Assembly: GCF_000427965.1 (NCBI RefSeq)
Contig: NZ_ATZA01000042.1
Location: 1-52,878 of the forward strand
Length of the DNA: 52,878 nucleotides
DNA from: Olivibacter sitiensis DSM 17696
Lineage (GTDB): Bacteria; Bacteroidota; Bacteroidia; Sphingobacteriales; Sphingobacteriaceae
Direction of reading: 5' to 3'
The notes under the pieces were generated by a model. It did not search any database. It was not told the origin of the DNA and saw only the letters and a list, made by a program, of their open reading frames with translations. Below are positions 25,140 to 34,552 of the stretch, in pieces. Both the position numbers and the translations under genes were made by a program. Numbering within the stretch: position 1 is the stretch's first letter; every line of letters begins with the position of its first letter.

Positions 25140-27545
25140 TCATTCATCCCTCAAACTATCCACTGGATTGGCCCTTGCGGCTTTGATGGCATGGAAGCTG
25201 ACGGTTGCCAATGCAATCAAGGCAGCTATGGTTCCGGCAAGGGCAAAAATCCACCACTGGATATCAATGCGGTAGGCGAAATCTTTCAGCCAGCTGTTCC
25301 CTGCCAACCAGGCTAAGGGAGTAGCGATAAGGATGGCAATGCCTACCCATGCCAAGAATTGCTTTGAAATGAGCGCAACAATGTCTCCTACACCAGCCCC
25401 GAGTACCTTACGGATGCCAATCTCCTTGGTGCGCTGAACCGTGGTAAATGCTGCTAAAGCAAATAGACCTAAACAGGCCAAGACGATGGCAATCCCGGCG
25501 AACAACGAAAACAGGTTGGCAATCCGTTCTTCCGTTTTGTACAGGGCATTGAAATCCTCGTCCATAAAATGGTAGTCGAAGGATCTATGGGCAATACGCG
25601 ACTTCCATACGGATTCCAGCGCCGCCAAAGTCTGAGCCGTATTTTGGGTGTTGATCTTTATGAACAATTGCTGTACGGTGTTCGTATCCAGAAAGATGAG
25701 CAATGGACCGATGGGAGCATGCAGGGATTCAAAATGAAAGTCTTTTACAACGCCAACTACCGTTCCCGGTCCGTATCGCGATACCGTCTTTCCAATGGCC
25801 TGTTCGGGTGTCCATCCCAGGTCTTTTACCGCCGTCTCATTGAGCATGAAGGTAGACCTATAGTTTTTGTAATTATCGCTGGTATCTTGCAATGCAAAGT
25901 CAGCTTTGGTAAAATCCCTTCCCGCAACCAACTGCATGCCCATCGTTTGCAGGTAGTTTAGGTCCACGGGGGTGGCATTCACCGACAATTCCTTTACACC
26001 GTTGCCATCATCTACCGAAATGCCATCCCCCCAGCCAATGGAAGTGGGATCTTCGTACGAGCCTGTGATGCTTATCACATTCGGTACATTCTGGAACGCC
26101 GCTTTCAATTGCTCATATGCCGGCTTGGTTTTGCTATCTACGGGCAATACCACCACCTGTTCTCGATCGTAGCCCATATCTTTCTTTTGGATATAGGCAA
26201 GTTGTTGCGTCACGATCAGGGTGGCCGCTACCAAGAATATGGCAATGACAAACTGAAAGGTGATCAGGGATTTACGGAGCATGCCACCCGAATGAGAGAC
26301 CCTTATGCCCGATTTCAATATGTTTACCAGCTTGGTACCGGTAAGTACAAATGCCGGATAGGCACCCGCTATGATGCTGATCAGTATGGCCAAAAGCACG
26401 ACGACTATTAATGACTGCGGACGCATAAAAACGGCCGCTGTGAATACCTTTCCGGTAAGGACATTGAAAAGGGGTAATACCGATATACTGATGGCAAGTG
26501 CCAATGCGGTAGCTAGAAAAGTGATGACAAAGGATTCTCCTAAAAATTGTCCCCACAATTGCGATTTACCTGCCCCCATTACCTTACGGACACCTATCTC
26601 CGTACTCCGGCTTACCGATTGCGCGGTAGCCAAGTTCACGTAGTTCACACATGCTACAAGCAGGATAAGGATAGCCACGATGCTGAGCACATAGATGTAG
26701 GTCATGTTGCCGTTAACCTCCAGTCCCGCCAGTGTGGAGTGAAGGTGAACAGACCTTAAAGGTTCCAGGTGATAGGTCCAAAAGTCGGAGCTGTTTTCCG
26801 AGATGCCCATTTCAGCTTGGCCAACCTTTTTCATATATGTTGTAATCTGGCTGGCCAGATTATTCAGCTCCTTCCCATCATGCAGCAGAAGGTAGGTAAT
26901 GTAATTGGCATTTTTCCATGTTTCCGTCGATGCAGCGCCTAGGCTGGTAAAGGACACCAATATATCATACTGAATTTGCGAATTCAGTGGGGCGTCTTTC
27001 ACCACGGCTGTTATTTCATATGCTCGGTCTCCTCCATCCAGGGTGAGGGTTTTGCCGATTGGATTGTCGTGACCAAAATATTTCTTCGCGGCCGTTTCGG
27101 AAAGTACGATCTTGTTGGGCGTATTCAGTGCCGTGGCACCGTTGCCTTGCAAGACAGGAAAAGAGAACACCTTGAAAAAATCCTCGTCGGCATATACTAC
27201 CTGTTTTTCCTCAAACGACTGCAGTCCATTGGATACCACACGTGGGTATTTCATGGTACGCACGTAGCTTTCGATCTGGGGGAAGTTGCGTTTGAAGTCA
27301 GGTCCTACTTTGGTACCCGTAACGGCTACTTTATTGTTACTTCCCGAAAACTGATATTCCATGGTTACACGGGCAATTCGATCCCTGTTTTCATGGAAAT
27401 TGTCGTATGTTAGTTCGTTCCACACATATACTCCAATGAGTAAACAGGATACAATACCAGTGGTCAATCCAATGATATTTACAAAACTGTAGAGTTTGTT
27501 TTTTCGGATATTGCGCCAGGCAATTTTGATATAGTTTTTTAACAT
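25140..27545 (-). CDS. FtsX/MacB-type ABC permease 3
   Basis: An 801-residue permease starting MLKNYIKIAWRNIRKNKLYS with the helix FVNIIGLTTGIVSCLLIGVY. It has the two-half layout of the array. Coupling segments are SRSTEIGVRKVMGAGKSQLW and VQRTKEIGIRKVLGAGVGDI. The first extracytoplasmic region carries NTPNKIVLSETAAKKYFGHD. The final helices (FLAWVGIAILIATPLAWLAG, then IQWWIFALAGTIAALIALAT) are more diverged than in its neighbours, but the C-terminal ANPVDSLRDE is kept. It is separated from permease 4 by 188 bp of repeat-rich spacer. Confidence 0.87.
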   Translation of the reverse strand: MLKNYIKIAWRNIRKNKLYSFVNIIGLTTGIVSCLLIGVYVWNELTYDNFHENRDRIARVTMEYQFSGSNNKVAVTGTKVGPDFKRNFPQIESYVRTMKYPRVVSNGLQSFEEKQVVYADEDFFKVFSFPVLQGNGATALNTPNKIVLSETAAKKYFGHDNPIGKTLTLDGGDRAYEITAVVKDAPLNSQIQYDILVSFTSLGAASTETWKNANYITYLLLHDGKELNNLASQITTYMKKVGQAEMGISENSSDFWTYHLEPLRSVHLHSTLAGLEVNGNMTYIYVLSIVAILILLVACVNYVNLATAQSVSRSTEIGVRKVMGAGKSQLWGQFLGESFVITFLATALALAISISVLPLFNVLTGKVFTAAVFMRPQSLIVVVLLAILISIIAGAYPAFVLTGTKLVNILKSGIRVSHSGGMLRKSLITFQFVIAIFLVAATLIVTQQLAYIQKKDMGYDREQVVVLPVDSKTKPAYEQLKAAFQNVPNVISITGSYEDPTSIGWGDGISVDDGNGVKELSVNATPVDLNYLQTMGMQLVAGRDFTKADFALQDTSDNYKNYRSTFMLNETAVKDLGWTPEQAIGKTVSRYGPGTVVGVVKDFHFESLHAPIGPLLIFLDTNTVQQLFIKINTQNTAQTLAALESVWKSRIAHRSFDYHFMDEDFNALYKTEERIANLFSLFAGIAIVLACLGLFALAAFTTVQRTKEIGIRKVLGAGVGDIVALISKQFLAWVGIAILIATPLAWLAGNSWLKDFAYRIDIQWWIFALAGTIAALIALATVSFHAIKAARANPVDSLRDE

Positions 27546-27733
27546 AGTATTTAAGCTTTCAGCAGTCAGCTCTTGGCAATCGGCTCCTGTATAGTTTAAT
27601 TATTTATTTGGCTTTCAGCAGTCAGCTCTCGGCAATCGGCCTTCTATATTGTTTGTTAATTTTACATCTGTATTTAACTTCGGGTCGTCAGAAAGGAGCT
27701 GATAGCTGATTTCTGATAGCGGATAGCTGTCCA
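27546..27733. repeat. Spacer with a 30-bp direct repeat between permeases 3 and 4
   Basis: Bases 27555-27584 and 27611-27640 are 30-bp direct repeats (one mismatch, period 56, beginning GCTTTCAGCAGTCAGCTC). Further on, 27690-27730 holds AGCTGATAGCTGATTTCTGA-like words complementary to the CAGCAGTCAGCT words. No gene is present. Confidence 0.7.
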
Positions 27734-30133
27734 TTATTCATCCCTCAAACTGTTTACTGGATTCGCTTGTGCAGCCTTGACGGCTTGGTAGCCAACGGTA
27801 AGTACCGCAATGCCCACCGAAAACAACCCGGCCAAGCCAAAGGACCACCATGGAATGCTAATCCTATCATTAAAATCTTGAAGCCAACGGGAAAATAGTC
27901 CCCAGGCAATGGGACTGGCTATGACCAAAGACAGAAAAACCAATCCGACGAAATTGACCGAAAGGAGATGTACGATCTTATAAGTGGTTGCTCCCAAAAC
28001 CTTGCGCACACCGATTTCCTTTTTCCGCTGTTCGGCTATAAATGCTGCCAGCCCGAACAAACCCAGGCAGGCTATAAAGATCGTCAGCAATGAAAATATG
28101 GTGATTATTTTGTTTGTCCGGTTCTCTTCTGCGTAATAGCTCTGGATGTGTTCATCCAAAAACTGGTAGTCAAACGCCGCATCAGGGAGTTGTTGGTTGA
28201 ATATCTGTTGTATCTGTGCGATATATGGGGTTACATTTTGCGCGTTATAACGCACCAAGAAGTAGCGATAGCCCTCATTTGGCCTGTTCATGCGATAGTA
28301 TACGTATCCGCCAACCGTATTTTTCAGACTTTCGTAATTAAAATTCCTGACAACGCCCACGATGGTCGAGTTGGGCATCATTTCTGTCGAAAGATGCTGT
28401 CCTACCGCCTCATTTGGATCGGCATAACCCAGGTAAGCCGCCACCACCTCGTTGATGAGTATATAACAGGTTGTGTCGTTCGTCGACAGCTCATTCGGCA
28501 AGTCCGTACCGGCCAATAAGTCCAGGCCAAGCGTGGGTATCACAGCCCCACGGCTGCTGGAAGTCCTGATAGGCAGTCCTTCATTCGTCTCGCCTGGGCG
28601 ATGCATCGTTTTTCCACTTTCTCCAAAACCGGGAAAAGTCTGCAATGCAGCCATGCTTTCCGTTCCTGCCAGACTGAGGACGGATTGCTGTATGCTATTG
28701 AATTTTTCCGTGGAGTTGATGGCGCGAATGGGAATAGTCAGGATGTTTGTAGGCTGGTAGCCAAGGTCTTTCTCTGCCACGTGGCGCATCTGTAAGGAAA
28801 TGATAATGACCCCAATGATCAATACAATGGAACAGGTGAATTGAAAAACGACCAATCCTTTGCGGAGGAACTGGGCCACGGTGCTCTGCGTAATGATGTT
28901 TTTCATGAGCGACAGGCTCGGGATATTGGCCATGAAGAATGCCGGATAGCTGCCTCCCAATAAGGTAATGGTCAGCCAGATCGCCAAGGATATCCCCATG
29001 TTTTCCATGCTGAACAGCTGCGAAATAGGAATGTCGGAACCTACTATCCCATTGAATACGGACAAGGCTACTGACGCGAGAACCAAACCCAAGAGAATGG
29101 CAACGAACGAAATAATTGCTGTTTCCAAATAGAAGCGAAGCTTTATTTGGTTGCGATGAGCTCCCAAAACTTTGTTTACGCCTACTTCTTTCGCATTTTT
29201 TTGCGAACGGGCGGTTGCCAGGTTCATGTAATTGATACAGGCGATGAGAATGATCAAAAAGGAAAGGACGAATACCGTTTTGACGGTGCTGATATTCCCA
29301 TTCCGCGCTGACAAATTATCGCGCAGATCGGTCGAATATAGGTGCACTTTGGATAAAGGCTGTAAGAAAAAGCGTGTATAATATTGTCTGTCCTTTGCAA
29401 CGTACTTGTCTATCAGGGCGGTTGCTTTTTCCTCCACTTCGGATGGATTGGCGTTTGCGTTCAGCAGGCAAAAAGTTTGGTAACTGGCATTCGACCAGTG
29501 CACATTTTTGCCCATCCACGAATCCATGATGTTCAGGAAAATATCGCCATCGAACGAACTGTTTGCAGGTAGGTCTTGAAAAACACCCGATATATTCAAG
29601 GTATCCTGTTGGTTGATAACGATTTTCTGGTTTAAGGCTGGTTCGTTACCGAACATCTTGTTCTTTTTGCTTGCGGAGATGACTACGCTCTTCGGATGGA
29701 GAAAGGCCGAATGACGATTACCTTCGGTAAATGCTACGTCGAAAAGGCTAAAAAATGAAGAGTCCGTGAGAAAAATATTTTTTTCGCTGAAATTGTTCTC
29801 ATTGGCACGTACAGATCCAAAACCGGTGAAATCCAGCTTGACCAGGCGTGCCATGGACTGCACTTCAGGTATGTCGGTCAACATCGTGGGACCTACGGAA
29901 TTGGGAAGCGTAGTCCATTTTTCATAGTTGTATTCGGCGTTTGCTTCCATAACGACGCGATACATGCTGGCCTCTTTTGCAAATTGCTTGTCAAAGCTCA
30001 ATTCCTGTCGGGCGTAAGTGATCAACAGGACTGCAACCGCTAAACTTACTGCCAGACCGAATATGTTCAACAAGCTGAAAAATCGGTTTTTGGACAAACT
30101 TCTCCAGGCTATTTTTAAATAGTTTTTTATCAT
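27734..30133 (-). CDS. FtsX/MacB-type ABC permease 4 (first gene of left half-array)
   Basis: The 799-residue permease starts MIKNYLKIAWRSLSKNRFFS with helix LLNIFGLAVSLAVAVLLITY. It is the most divergent of the set: the C-terminus reads ISIPWWSFGLAGLFSVGIAV and VKAAQANPVNSLRDE, where the others have IQWWMFALAG and KAAMANPV. Coupling segments are QKNAKEVGVNKVLGAHRNQI and EQRKKEIGVRKVLGATTYKI. The extracytoplasmic half contains LHPKSVVISASKKNKMFGNE. It is the first gene of the left half-array and has its own putative regulated promoter at 30340-30423. The island at 30.4-37.2 kb separates it from permease 5. Confidence 0.87.
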   Translation of the reverse strand: MIKNYLKIAWRSLSKNRFFSLLNIFGLAVSLAVAVLLITYARQELSFDKQFAKEASMYRVVMEANAEYNYEKWTTLPNSVGPTMLTDIPEVQSMARLVKLDFTGFGSVRANENNFSEKNIFLTDSSFFSLFDVAFTEGNRHSAFLHPKSVVISASKKNKMFGNEPALNQKIVINQQDTLNISGVFQDLPANSSFDGDIFLNIMDSWMGKNVHWSNASYQTFCLLNANANPSEVEEKATALIDKYVAKDRQYYTRFFLQPLSKVHLYSTDLRDNLSARNGNISTVKTVFVLSFLIILIACINYMNLATARSQKNAKEVGVNKVLGAHRNQIKLRFYLETAIISFVAILLGLVLASVALSVFNGIVGSDIPISQLFSMENMGISLAIWLTITLLGGSYPAFFMANIPSLSLMKNIITQSTVAQFLRKGLVVFQFTCSIVLIIGVIIISLQMRHVAEKDLGYQPTNILTIPIRAINSTEKFNSIQQSVLSLAGTESMAALQTFPGFGESGKTMHRPGETNEGLPIRTSSSRGAVIPTLGLDLLAGTDLPNELSTNDTTCYILINEVVAAYLGYADPNEAVGQHLSTEMMPNSTIVGVVRNFNYESLKNTVGGYVYYRMNRPNEGYRYFLVRYNAQNVTPYIAQIQQIFNQQLPDAAFDYQFLDEHIQSYYAEENRTNKIITIFSLLTIFIACLGLFGLAAFIAEQRKKEIGVRKVLGATTYKIVHLLSVNFVGLVFLSLVIASPIAWGLFSRWLQDFNDRISIPWWSFGLAGLFSVGIAVLTVGYQAVKAAQANPVNSLRDE

Positions 30134-30339
30134 GGTAATTAGATATGAGACATCAGATATGAGATTTGAGACTATTTACAACTTAAAACTTATTACTTTA
30201 ATTCCCGTTTTTTTTGCTATCGGCTCTCTCACAACATACAACACACAACTCGTGTCTTGGCGAGCGATAATTTAGGGCACAAATACTTCTTGGCGAACAA
30301 GAACGGATTTATGTCGTGTATCTCTACACACTTGCTGGA
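30134..30339. other. Leader/spacer upstream of permease 4
   Basis: No gene is seen. Next to the start are degenerate words of the type GATATGAGACATCAGATATG and TGAGATTTGAGAC (period about 8-9), as in other spacers here. The predicted transcription start of permease 4 is near 30328. Confidence 0.4.
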
Positions 30340-30423
30340 ACAGCAACTGTACCAAAAATATAACATGCTGATATATAATAATTTATTATAGATTGGGTTG
30401 TGCTAAGTGTTCGATTTCGAACA
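30340..30423 (-). promoter_or_regulatory. Putative enhancer site and sigma-54-like promoter for permeases 4-1
   Basis: The palindrome TGTTCG-ATTT-CGAACA at 30408-30423 has perfect arms, and its flanks extend the symmetry to 30405-30426. TTGG lies 56 bp downstream on the minus strand (30355-30352), and its GG is followed by exactly 10 nt and GT (30341-30340). On the far side a half-site GGACAA precedes the palindrome. A TATTTTTG that fits the -7 consensus overlaps the TTGG (30360-30353), so a housekeeping promoter is the alternative reading. Confidence 0.5.
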
Positions 30424-30590
30424 CTTATTGTCCAAATATGGGCATTTTAGGGTGGGTAGGTATGGGCGGTGTAGTTGTTCACGGCCTACCGCAACGAAAG
30501 AATGATGTGGACACAGGTAGTTATTGGGATTTTTGTCCTGCGCACATGTATATTTTAATATACTCTTTTGATAATCTCACCTGTGTATCG

Positions 30591-30652
30591 GTAAAATTAT
30601 CGGTTTTTTTTACCTATATATGGGTAAAATTATCGGTTTTTTTTACCTTTGA
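30591..30652 (+). promoter_or_regulatory. Direct-repeat operator and -7 box before AAA ATPase no. 2
   Basis: Two identical 25-bp repeats lie at 30591-30615 and 30624-30648 (period 33). Each begins GGTAAAATTATCGG and ends TTTTACC, with inverted arms GGTAAAA/TTTTACC. The end of the second repeat forms the -7 box TACCTTTG (30645-30652), so a protein bound there would block transcription. The ATG follows at 30672 with GGAGG at 30659-30663. Confidence 0.75.
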
Positions 30653-30671
30653 ATTGTTCGGAGGATATAAC

Positions 30672-31883
30672 ATGAAAAGGAAATTGTTTGCTTATTTGCA
30701 ACGGCACCTTGAAAAAAAGGAAATCACCATTCTTACTGGCGCACGGCAAACGGGCAAATCTACTTTATTAAAGCAGCTGGAAGCATATTGCCGTGAAAGT
30801 AATATTAGGACAGCTTTTTTTAATCTGGAGAACAATACGTTACGCCAAGATTTGGATGGTCACCCATTTAATTTGTTGAAATACTTGCCAGATGATCAGG
30901 GATATAAGGTGGCTTTTATTGACGAGGTTCAGTACCTGAAAGACCCTTCTAATTTTTTGAAACTGATTTATGACGAATATCAAGGTCAAATAAAACTGGT
31001 AGTAACAGGAAGTAGTGCATTCTATATAGATGATAAATTCCGTGACTCCTTGGCTGGTAGGAAAAGAATATTTCATTTGTTGACCTGTTCTTTTGACGAA
31101 TATTTGTCGCTTTCGGGAAAAATGGAGTTGGCGGAGGAATTTAAGCGAATCTTAAGAGAGCCAAGTGCAAAAACGATCTCTATCGATCATTTGCGGAACG
31201 AATGGGAACTTTATATGCTATATGGCGGATATCCTGCCGTGATAACAGAATCTGACAGGGGAGAAAAAATAGCACGATTGCGCGAAATTCGTGATTCCTT
31301 TGTGAAGCGGGATATCCATGAATCGGGAGTACTGAACGAAACTATGTTTTACAGCTTGTTTAAAATCCTGGCCTCACAAACTGGCAGTTTGGTAAATGTC
31401 AATGAATTGGCTTTGACGTTAAAGATCAAACATCAAACGGCTTCAAATTATATTACTGTGCTAAGGAAGTGTTTTCATATGGCTTTGGTTACGCCTTTCC
31501 ATAAGAACATCCGCAAGGAACTTACCAAAATGCCTAAGCTATACATGCTGGATTTGGGTTTGAGAAATTGTTTGCTCAATAATTTTGATCCCTTGAATGG
31601 TCGCTTGGATAAAGGAGAAATATGGGAAAACATGGTTTATCGTGTTCTGGCAGAAAGATATGGTTTGGAAGGTCTTTCTTTTTGGCGTACAACCGATGGT
31701 AACGAAGTAGATTTTGTGTTAAGTGATATTGATGCTCCTAAGGCTATCGAAGCAAAATATGATAAGCAACTAATCAAGCCTTCTAAATACAAATTGTTCA
31801 ACGCCAATTATCCAGATATACCATTGGCTTTTTCATGGTTATCCCCATTTGATGAAGATTGCTTTCGACGGCTGTATTCGTAA
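30672..31883 (+). CDS. AAA ATPase with DUF4143 C-terminus (copy 2)
   Basis: The 403-residue protein starts MKRKLFAYLQRHLEKKEITI. Walker A is GARQTGKST (K29), Walker B AFIDEVQYL, and the sensor VVTGSSAF. A winged-helix-like middle (LVNVNELALTLKIKHQTASN) is followed by the C-terminal PD-(D/E)XK-like set NEVDFVL...AIEAK (D347, E360, K362). The frame is open upstream to 30393, but that extension would run through the operator; the Shine-Dalgarno-like GGAGG and the -7 box support 30672. It is only distantly similar to copies 1 and 3, so they did not arise by recent duplication. It opens the island inserted between permeases 4 and 5; the family's function is not established. Confidence 0.85.
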   Translation: MKRKLFAYLQRHLEKKEITILTGARQTGKSTLLKQLEAYCRESNIRTAFFNLENNTLRQDLDGHPFNLLKYLPDDQGYKVAFIDEVQYLKDPSNFLKLIYDEYQGQIKLVVTGSSAFYIDDKFRDSLAGRKRIFHLLTCSFDEYLSLSGKMELAEEFKRILREPSAKTISIDHLRNEWELYMLYGGYPAVITESDRGEKIARLREIRDSFVKRDIHESGVLNETMFYSLFKILASQTGSLVNVNELALTLKIKHQTASNYITVLRKCFHMALVTPFHKNIRKELTKMPKLYMLDLGLRNCLLNNFDPLNGRLDKGEIWENMVYRVLAERYGLEGLSFWRTTDGNEVDFVLSDIDAPKAIEAKYDKQLIKPSKYKLFNANYPDIPLAFSWLSPFDEDCFRRLYS

Positions 31884-31902
31884 CTATTGTATATTTTAAG
31901 GC

Positions 31903-32124
31903 TTATTCATCGGGCATCAACGTCAAATGACCATATAAGGTATTCAATAAGGTGCAGGGATCCGTGTCAATGGCTTTGGCTATCAGGTACAACTCGTCCG
32001 CACGCAATTTGGTTGAAGGATTGAGCGTTAGTTCGTTCATCCGAGCTTTGCTCAGCCCGGTTCTTCTTGCTACCATAGACTTATTTACCGAGCGTTTAGC
32101 TAATATTTCACCTAATTTTGTCAT
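31903..32124 (-). CDS. Small XRE-type HTH regulator
   Basis: A 73-residue protein (MTKLGEILAKRSVNKSMVAR...) with a complete XRE helix-turn-helix: KSMVARRTGLSKARMNELTL forms the two helices, and the rest (LRADELYLIAKAIDTDPCTL) closes the five-helix fold. The start is the ATG at 32124; a TTG nine bases upstream is less likely. It is divergent from the HEPN gene, and the 121 bp between them hold a TCTATAC-TTTT-GTATAGA palindrome overlapping the HEPN promoter, so repression of that gene and autoregulation are likely. Converges with ATPase copy 2. Confidence 0.75.
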   Translation of the reverse strand: MTKLGEILAKRSVNKSMVARRTGLSKARMNELTLNPSTKLRADELYLIAKAIDTDPCTLLNTLYGHLTLMPDE

Positions 32125-32156
32125 AAAATCCAATCATTTGTTCCGATAAATATCTG

Positions 32157-32224
32157 TTTTGTATAGAAATTATGAATAAAATTTCTTTATATTGATATTT
32201 TATCTATACTTTTGTATAGAAATT
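32157..32224. promoter_or_regulatory. Operator/promoter region between XRE and HEPN genes
   Basis: TTTTGTATAGAAATT occurs twice (32157-32171 and 32210-32224). The second copy is part of the palindrome TCTATAC-TTTT-GTATAGA (32203-32220), which covers the -7 box TACTTTTG (32207-32214) of the HEPN gene. The first copy lies nearer the XRE gene, a fitting layout for dual control. Confidence 0.6.
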
Positions 32225-32245
32225 CAATATAATAATTTAGTTTTT

Positions 32246-33997
32246 ATGGAAACAAGCATATTCAACAGGCAAATTCTTGTGGAGCGACTGATCAGCCGAA
32301 TGGACTTAAACCGAGTTTTTCTTTTTTCCTATCCTTATATGGAAGAGGAACGGCAGCACCTTTTGCTGGTAGTCAACCCGTTAAAAGGACTATCGCCCAA
32401 GGCGATGGCGCCCATCGTATCCCTATGTATGTCGGATATGGAAGAAATCCCTTTTGATATGATCCTGGCAGGGGAGTGGCAGAATCACTTGAAACAAGGA
32501 AGCCTCTACTACACCTACGCGTCACTGCCTCGACATGAACTCTTCGCGGCCCCGAAGAAGAAAAGTCCGCTTTTCTCCCATAAGACTATAATGGGACTGC
32601 TTGAACTTTCCCGTGTAAATTACGAGAAATGTGCTAAAAACGCCGATGAATTCAGGGAAGGCGTAGATAACTTCCTTGCTCGAAACGATTATGGACAAGC
32701 TACTTTCATGCTGCACCAGTTTCTGGAATTACGCCTCAAAGGTTTTCAGTCTGCCGTAGGATTGAACGGAGGCAAATCGCACAACATTGAACACTTGATA
32801 AAGTCTGTCAGGGCTGTAGCTCCGCAGCTGTTGTCCATCTTTCCGTATGACAGCCCTTCGGTAGAGCTGTTCCGCCTGTTGGACCAAAGCTATCTCAAGG
32901 CCAAAAAGCAAGAAACGGTGGAGATCACCCCAGAGGAATTTGACATCCTATTGGAAAAATGCAAGTACGCACAAGTAGCCATGGATAGCATGGTGGCATC
33001 GATGGTGGAACGGATTACGGCTTACCGCGAGCAATTGCCGCAAGAGGCGGATAGTCATGCAGACGAGGAAAAAAAAACCGGGGTCTCCAAGCCTACGCTT
33101 GCCACGACCGCTGCCCCCATGCAGATTATCTGCGAGGATTTCTCGCGTTTCCCCTGGCCGGAACAATATAAGCAGGATGCCAATGCGCTCTTGGATAGCC
33201 TTCGCCAAAAGCACAATCCCGAGCAGATCAGGATGCTGAACTACCATACCGGCGGTTTCTCTGGGGGCAGTCTTTTCCAGCATGAACCCGAATTGGAAAA
33301 GGAAGGGGCCAAGGTGGAGCTGTACCTAGTTGTTTTGATGAAAAGTAAAGGGCCTTTCAACTTTAGGTGCTTGCAAGTAGGGATGGCCAGTGCTAGGGTA
33401 CTCTACCTCAACCTGGATTATGTGAAAAAGAAGCTTGCCGAAGGTCACCGCTTTGTCCATACCCTGTGGACCAAAGGCTGGGTGTTACGCAAGAAATCTA
33501 CTTTTGAACCAGATTTTGCAGTGGCGGAGGTGGATTGGAAAGATGAGTATGAGCGCCTGACAGAGATCTGGCAGAATGCGAAGACCTGCATGGAAAACAT
33601 CCTAAGCCTGATTGAAAGTACCGAAAACCTACCTGCAGATGTCGGATTGCAGCTCTTGAGTGATTTATTTGCAATAGGCCTTCATACACATTTGTATTTT
33701 GCCGTGGGATTCATTCCTAAGCAGGTTAACCTCGATGAACTGTTCGATTGGTCTGGTGTAACGGGGCGGACCGTCATAGAACATACGGCCTCTAACAACA
33801 AGGAAGAAACAAGATTATTTCATTTGACGCTTCATCCGCGGCGTATCTGGTGGGAAAGTGGTTTGATATCAGCGGATTGGGTTGAATGGTATGCGCATGA
33901 TAAAGCACAAGTTTATTTTAAGCTGTTTAGTAGCCTTTGTAACGGTGTGCTGAAGGAGGTGGAGCACCTAGCAAAACAAACCAACGTTTTGTCATAA
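32246..33997 (+). CDS. HEPN-domain protein (583 residues)
   Basis: The central region (about 125-270) has the HEPN pattern: NYEKCAKNADEFREGVDNFL, then NDYGQATFMLHQFLELRLKG and GGKSHNIEHLIKSV. HEPN domains are helical and often RNA-binding or RNA-cleaving. The catalytic Rx4-6H motif of HEPN ribonucleases is not seen here, so nuclease activity is doubtful. The N-terminal 110 residues and C-terminal 300 residues match nothing I recognise; there is no signal peptide. The ATG at 32246 follows the promoter closely; an upstream TTG frame start at 32192 precedes the -7 box and is rejected. With the divergent XRE gene and the following repeat-protein genes it resembles a regulated defence or toxin-like cassette, by context only. 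Confidence 0.6.
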   Translation: METSIFNRQILVERLISRMDLNRVFLFSYPYMEEERQHLLLVVNPLKGLSPKAMAPIVSLCMSDMEEIPFDMILAGEWQNHLKQGSLYYTYASLPRHELFAAPKKKSPLFSHKTIMGLLELSRVNYEKCAKNADEFREGVDNFLARNDYGQATFMLHQFLELRLKGFQSAVGLNGGKSHNIEHLIKSVRAVAPQLLSIFPYDSPSVELFRLLDQSYLKAKKQETVEITPEEFDILLEKCKYAQVAMDSMVASMVERITAYREQLPQEADSHADEEKKTGVSKPTLATTAAPMQIICEDFSRFPWPEQYKQDANALLDSLRQKHNPEQIRMLNYHTGGFSGGSLFQHEPELEKEGAKVELYLVVLMKSKGPFNFRCLQVGMASARVLYLNLDYVKKKLAEGHRFVHTLWTKGWVLRKKSTFEPDFAVAEVDWKDEYERLTEIWQNAKTCMENILSLIESTENLPADVGLQLLSDLFAIGLHTHLYFAVGFIPKQVNLDELFDWSGVTGRTVIEHTASNNKEETRLFHLTLHPRRIWWESGLISADWVEWYAHDKAQVYFKLFSSLCNGVLKEVEHLAKQTNVLS

Positions 33998-34040
33998 CAA
34001 CCAATTTTGAACGGAATTAACTGATAAAGCACTTGATGAA

Positions 34041-34346
34041 ATGGAAAATATATATCTAAAAACTTCTGAAGAGTTTTTTGACCAACAGGAATATCTGATG
34101 GAAGGAATCCGCGAAGCACTATACAATGATAATAGCGAATCGTTCGCGGCAAAGCTATGGAAATTAACGACTTGGGTAACATCCCAATTGACAGACCTTC
34201 CTGATGAAGGCGTTGTTAACAAAATTGTTGACCATACGACAGGAATGGTCAAAGGCGCGCACTTTTTTCTACATCATAAAGAACGCTTGGGTTTTGAAGA
34301 CTGCGATATAGACAGGAAATGGGTGCCAAATCCCTACCGCCCCTAA
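34041..34346 (+). pseudogene. Truncated copy of the four-repeat helical protein (repeat 1 only)
   Basis: The 101-residue frame MENIYLKTSEEFFDQQEYLM... aligns with the first repeat of the protein at 34553: KIVDHTTGMVKGAHFFLHHK ... WVPNPYRP against KVIETMKDLINGAWVFKDRM ... WVENPFRQ. It stops at the repeat boundary. The following 187 bp, read one frame over, still encode the end of the family's last repeat. The middle three repeats are therefore deleted. The remaining frame might still produce a single-repeat protein. Confidence 0.6.
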
Positions 34347-34533
34347 AGAAAAAAGTTGTTTAGACGAAAATTATATCGACACGAAACGATTTATACTCAA
34401 ACTTTTAGATGTTCTCTTTCTGATCAACTTGGATATATGCAAGAAGCAAACCGTTCAAGATAAAGTTATTTATCCAAAAGGTCATGATAGGAAGGAAGAA
34501 GAGAAAGAACGTGGTGGGGAAGACAAAAACTAA
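34347..34533 (+). pseudogene. C-terminal remnant of the same four-repeat protein
   Basis: In the frame beginning with GAC at 34363 the DNA reads DENYIDTKRFILKLLDVLFL then INLDICKKQ. This matches the last helix of the intact relatives (QELFKIIELIYLINIEVCSR; LIESLYLINVKV). It ends with TAA at 34531-34533. It is out of frame with the 101-residue piece by one base. Confidence 0.6.
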
Positions 34534-34552
34534 ACGGGCAATCAAATTTATC

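Noticed and set aside
27555-27640. CRISPR-like repeats
   Set aside because: Only two copies, a 26-bp gap, no further units and no cas genes; it is a spacer repeat.
30393-30671. N-terminal extension of AAA ATPase no. 2
   Set aside because: It would translate the operator repeats and precede the -7 box; relatives begin near the Walker A motif as does the start at 30672.
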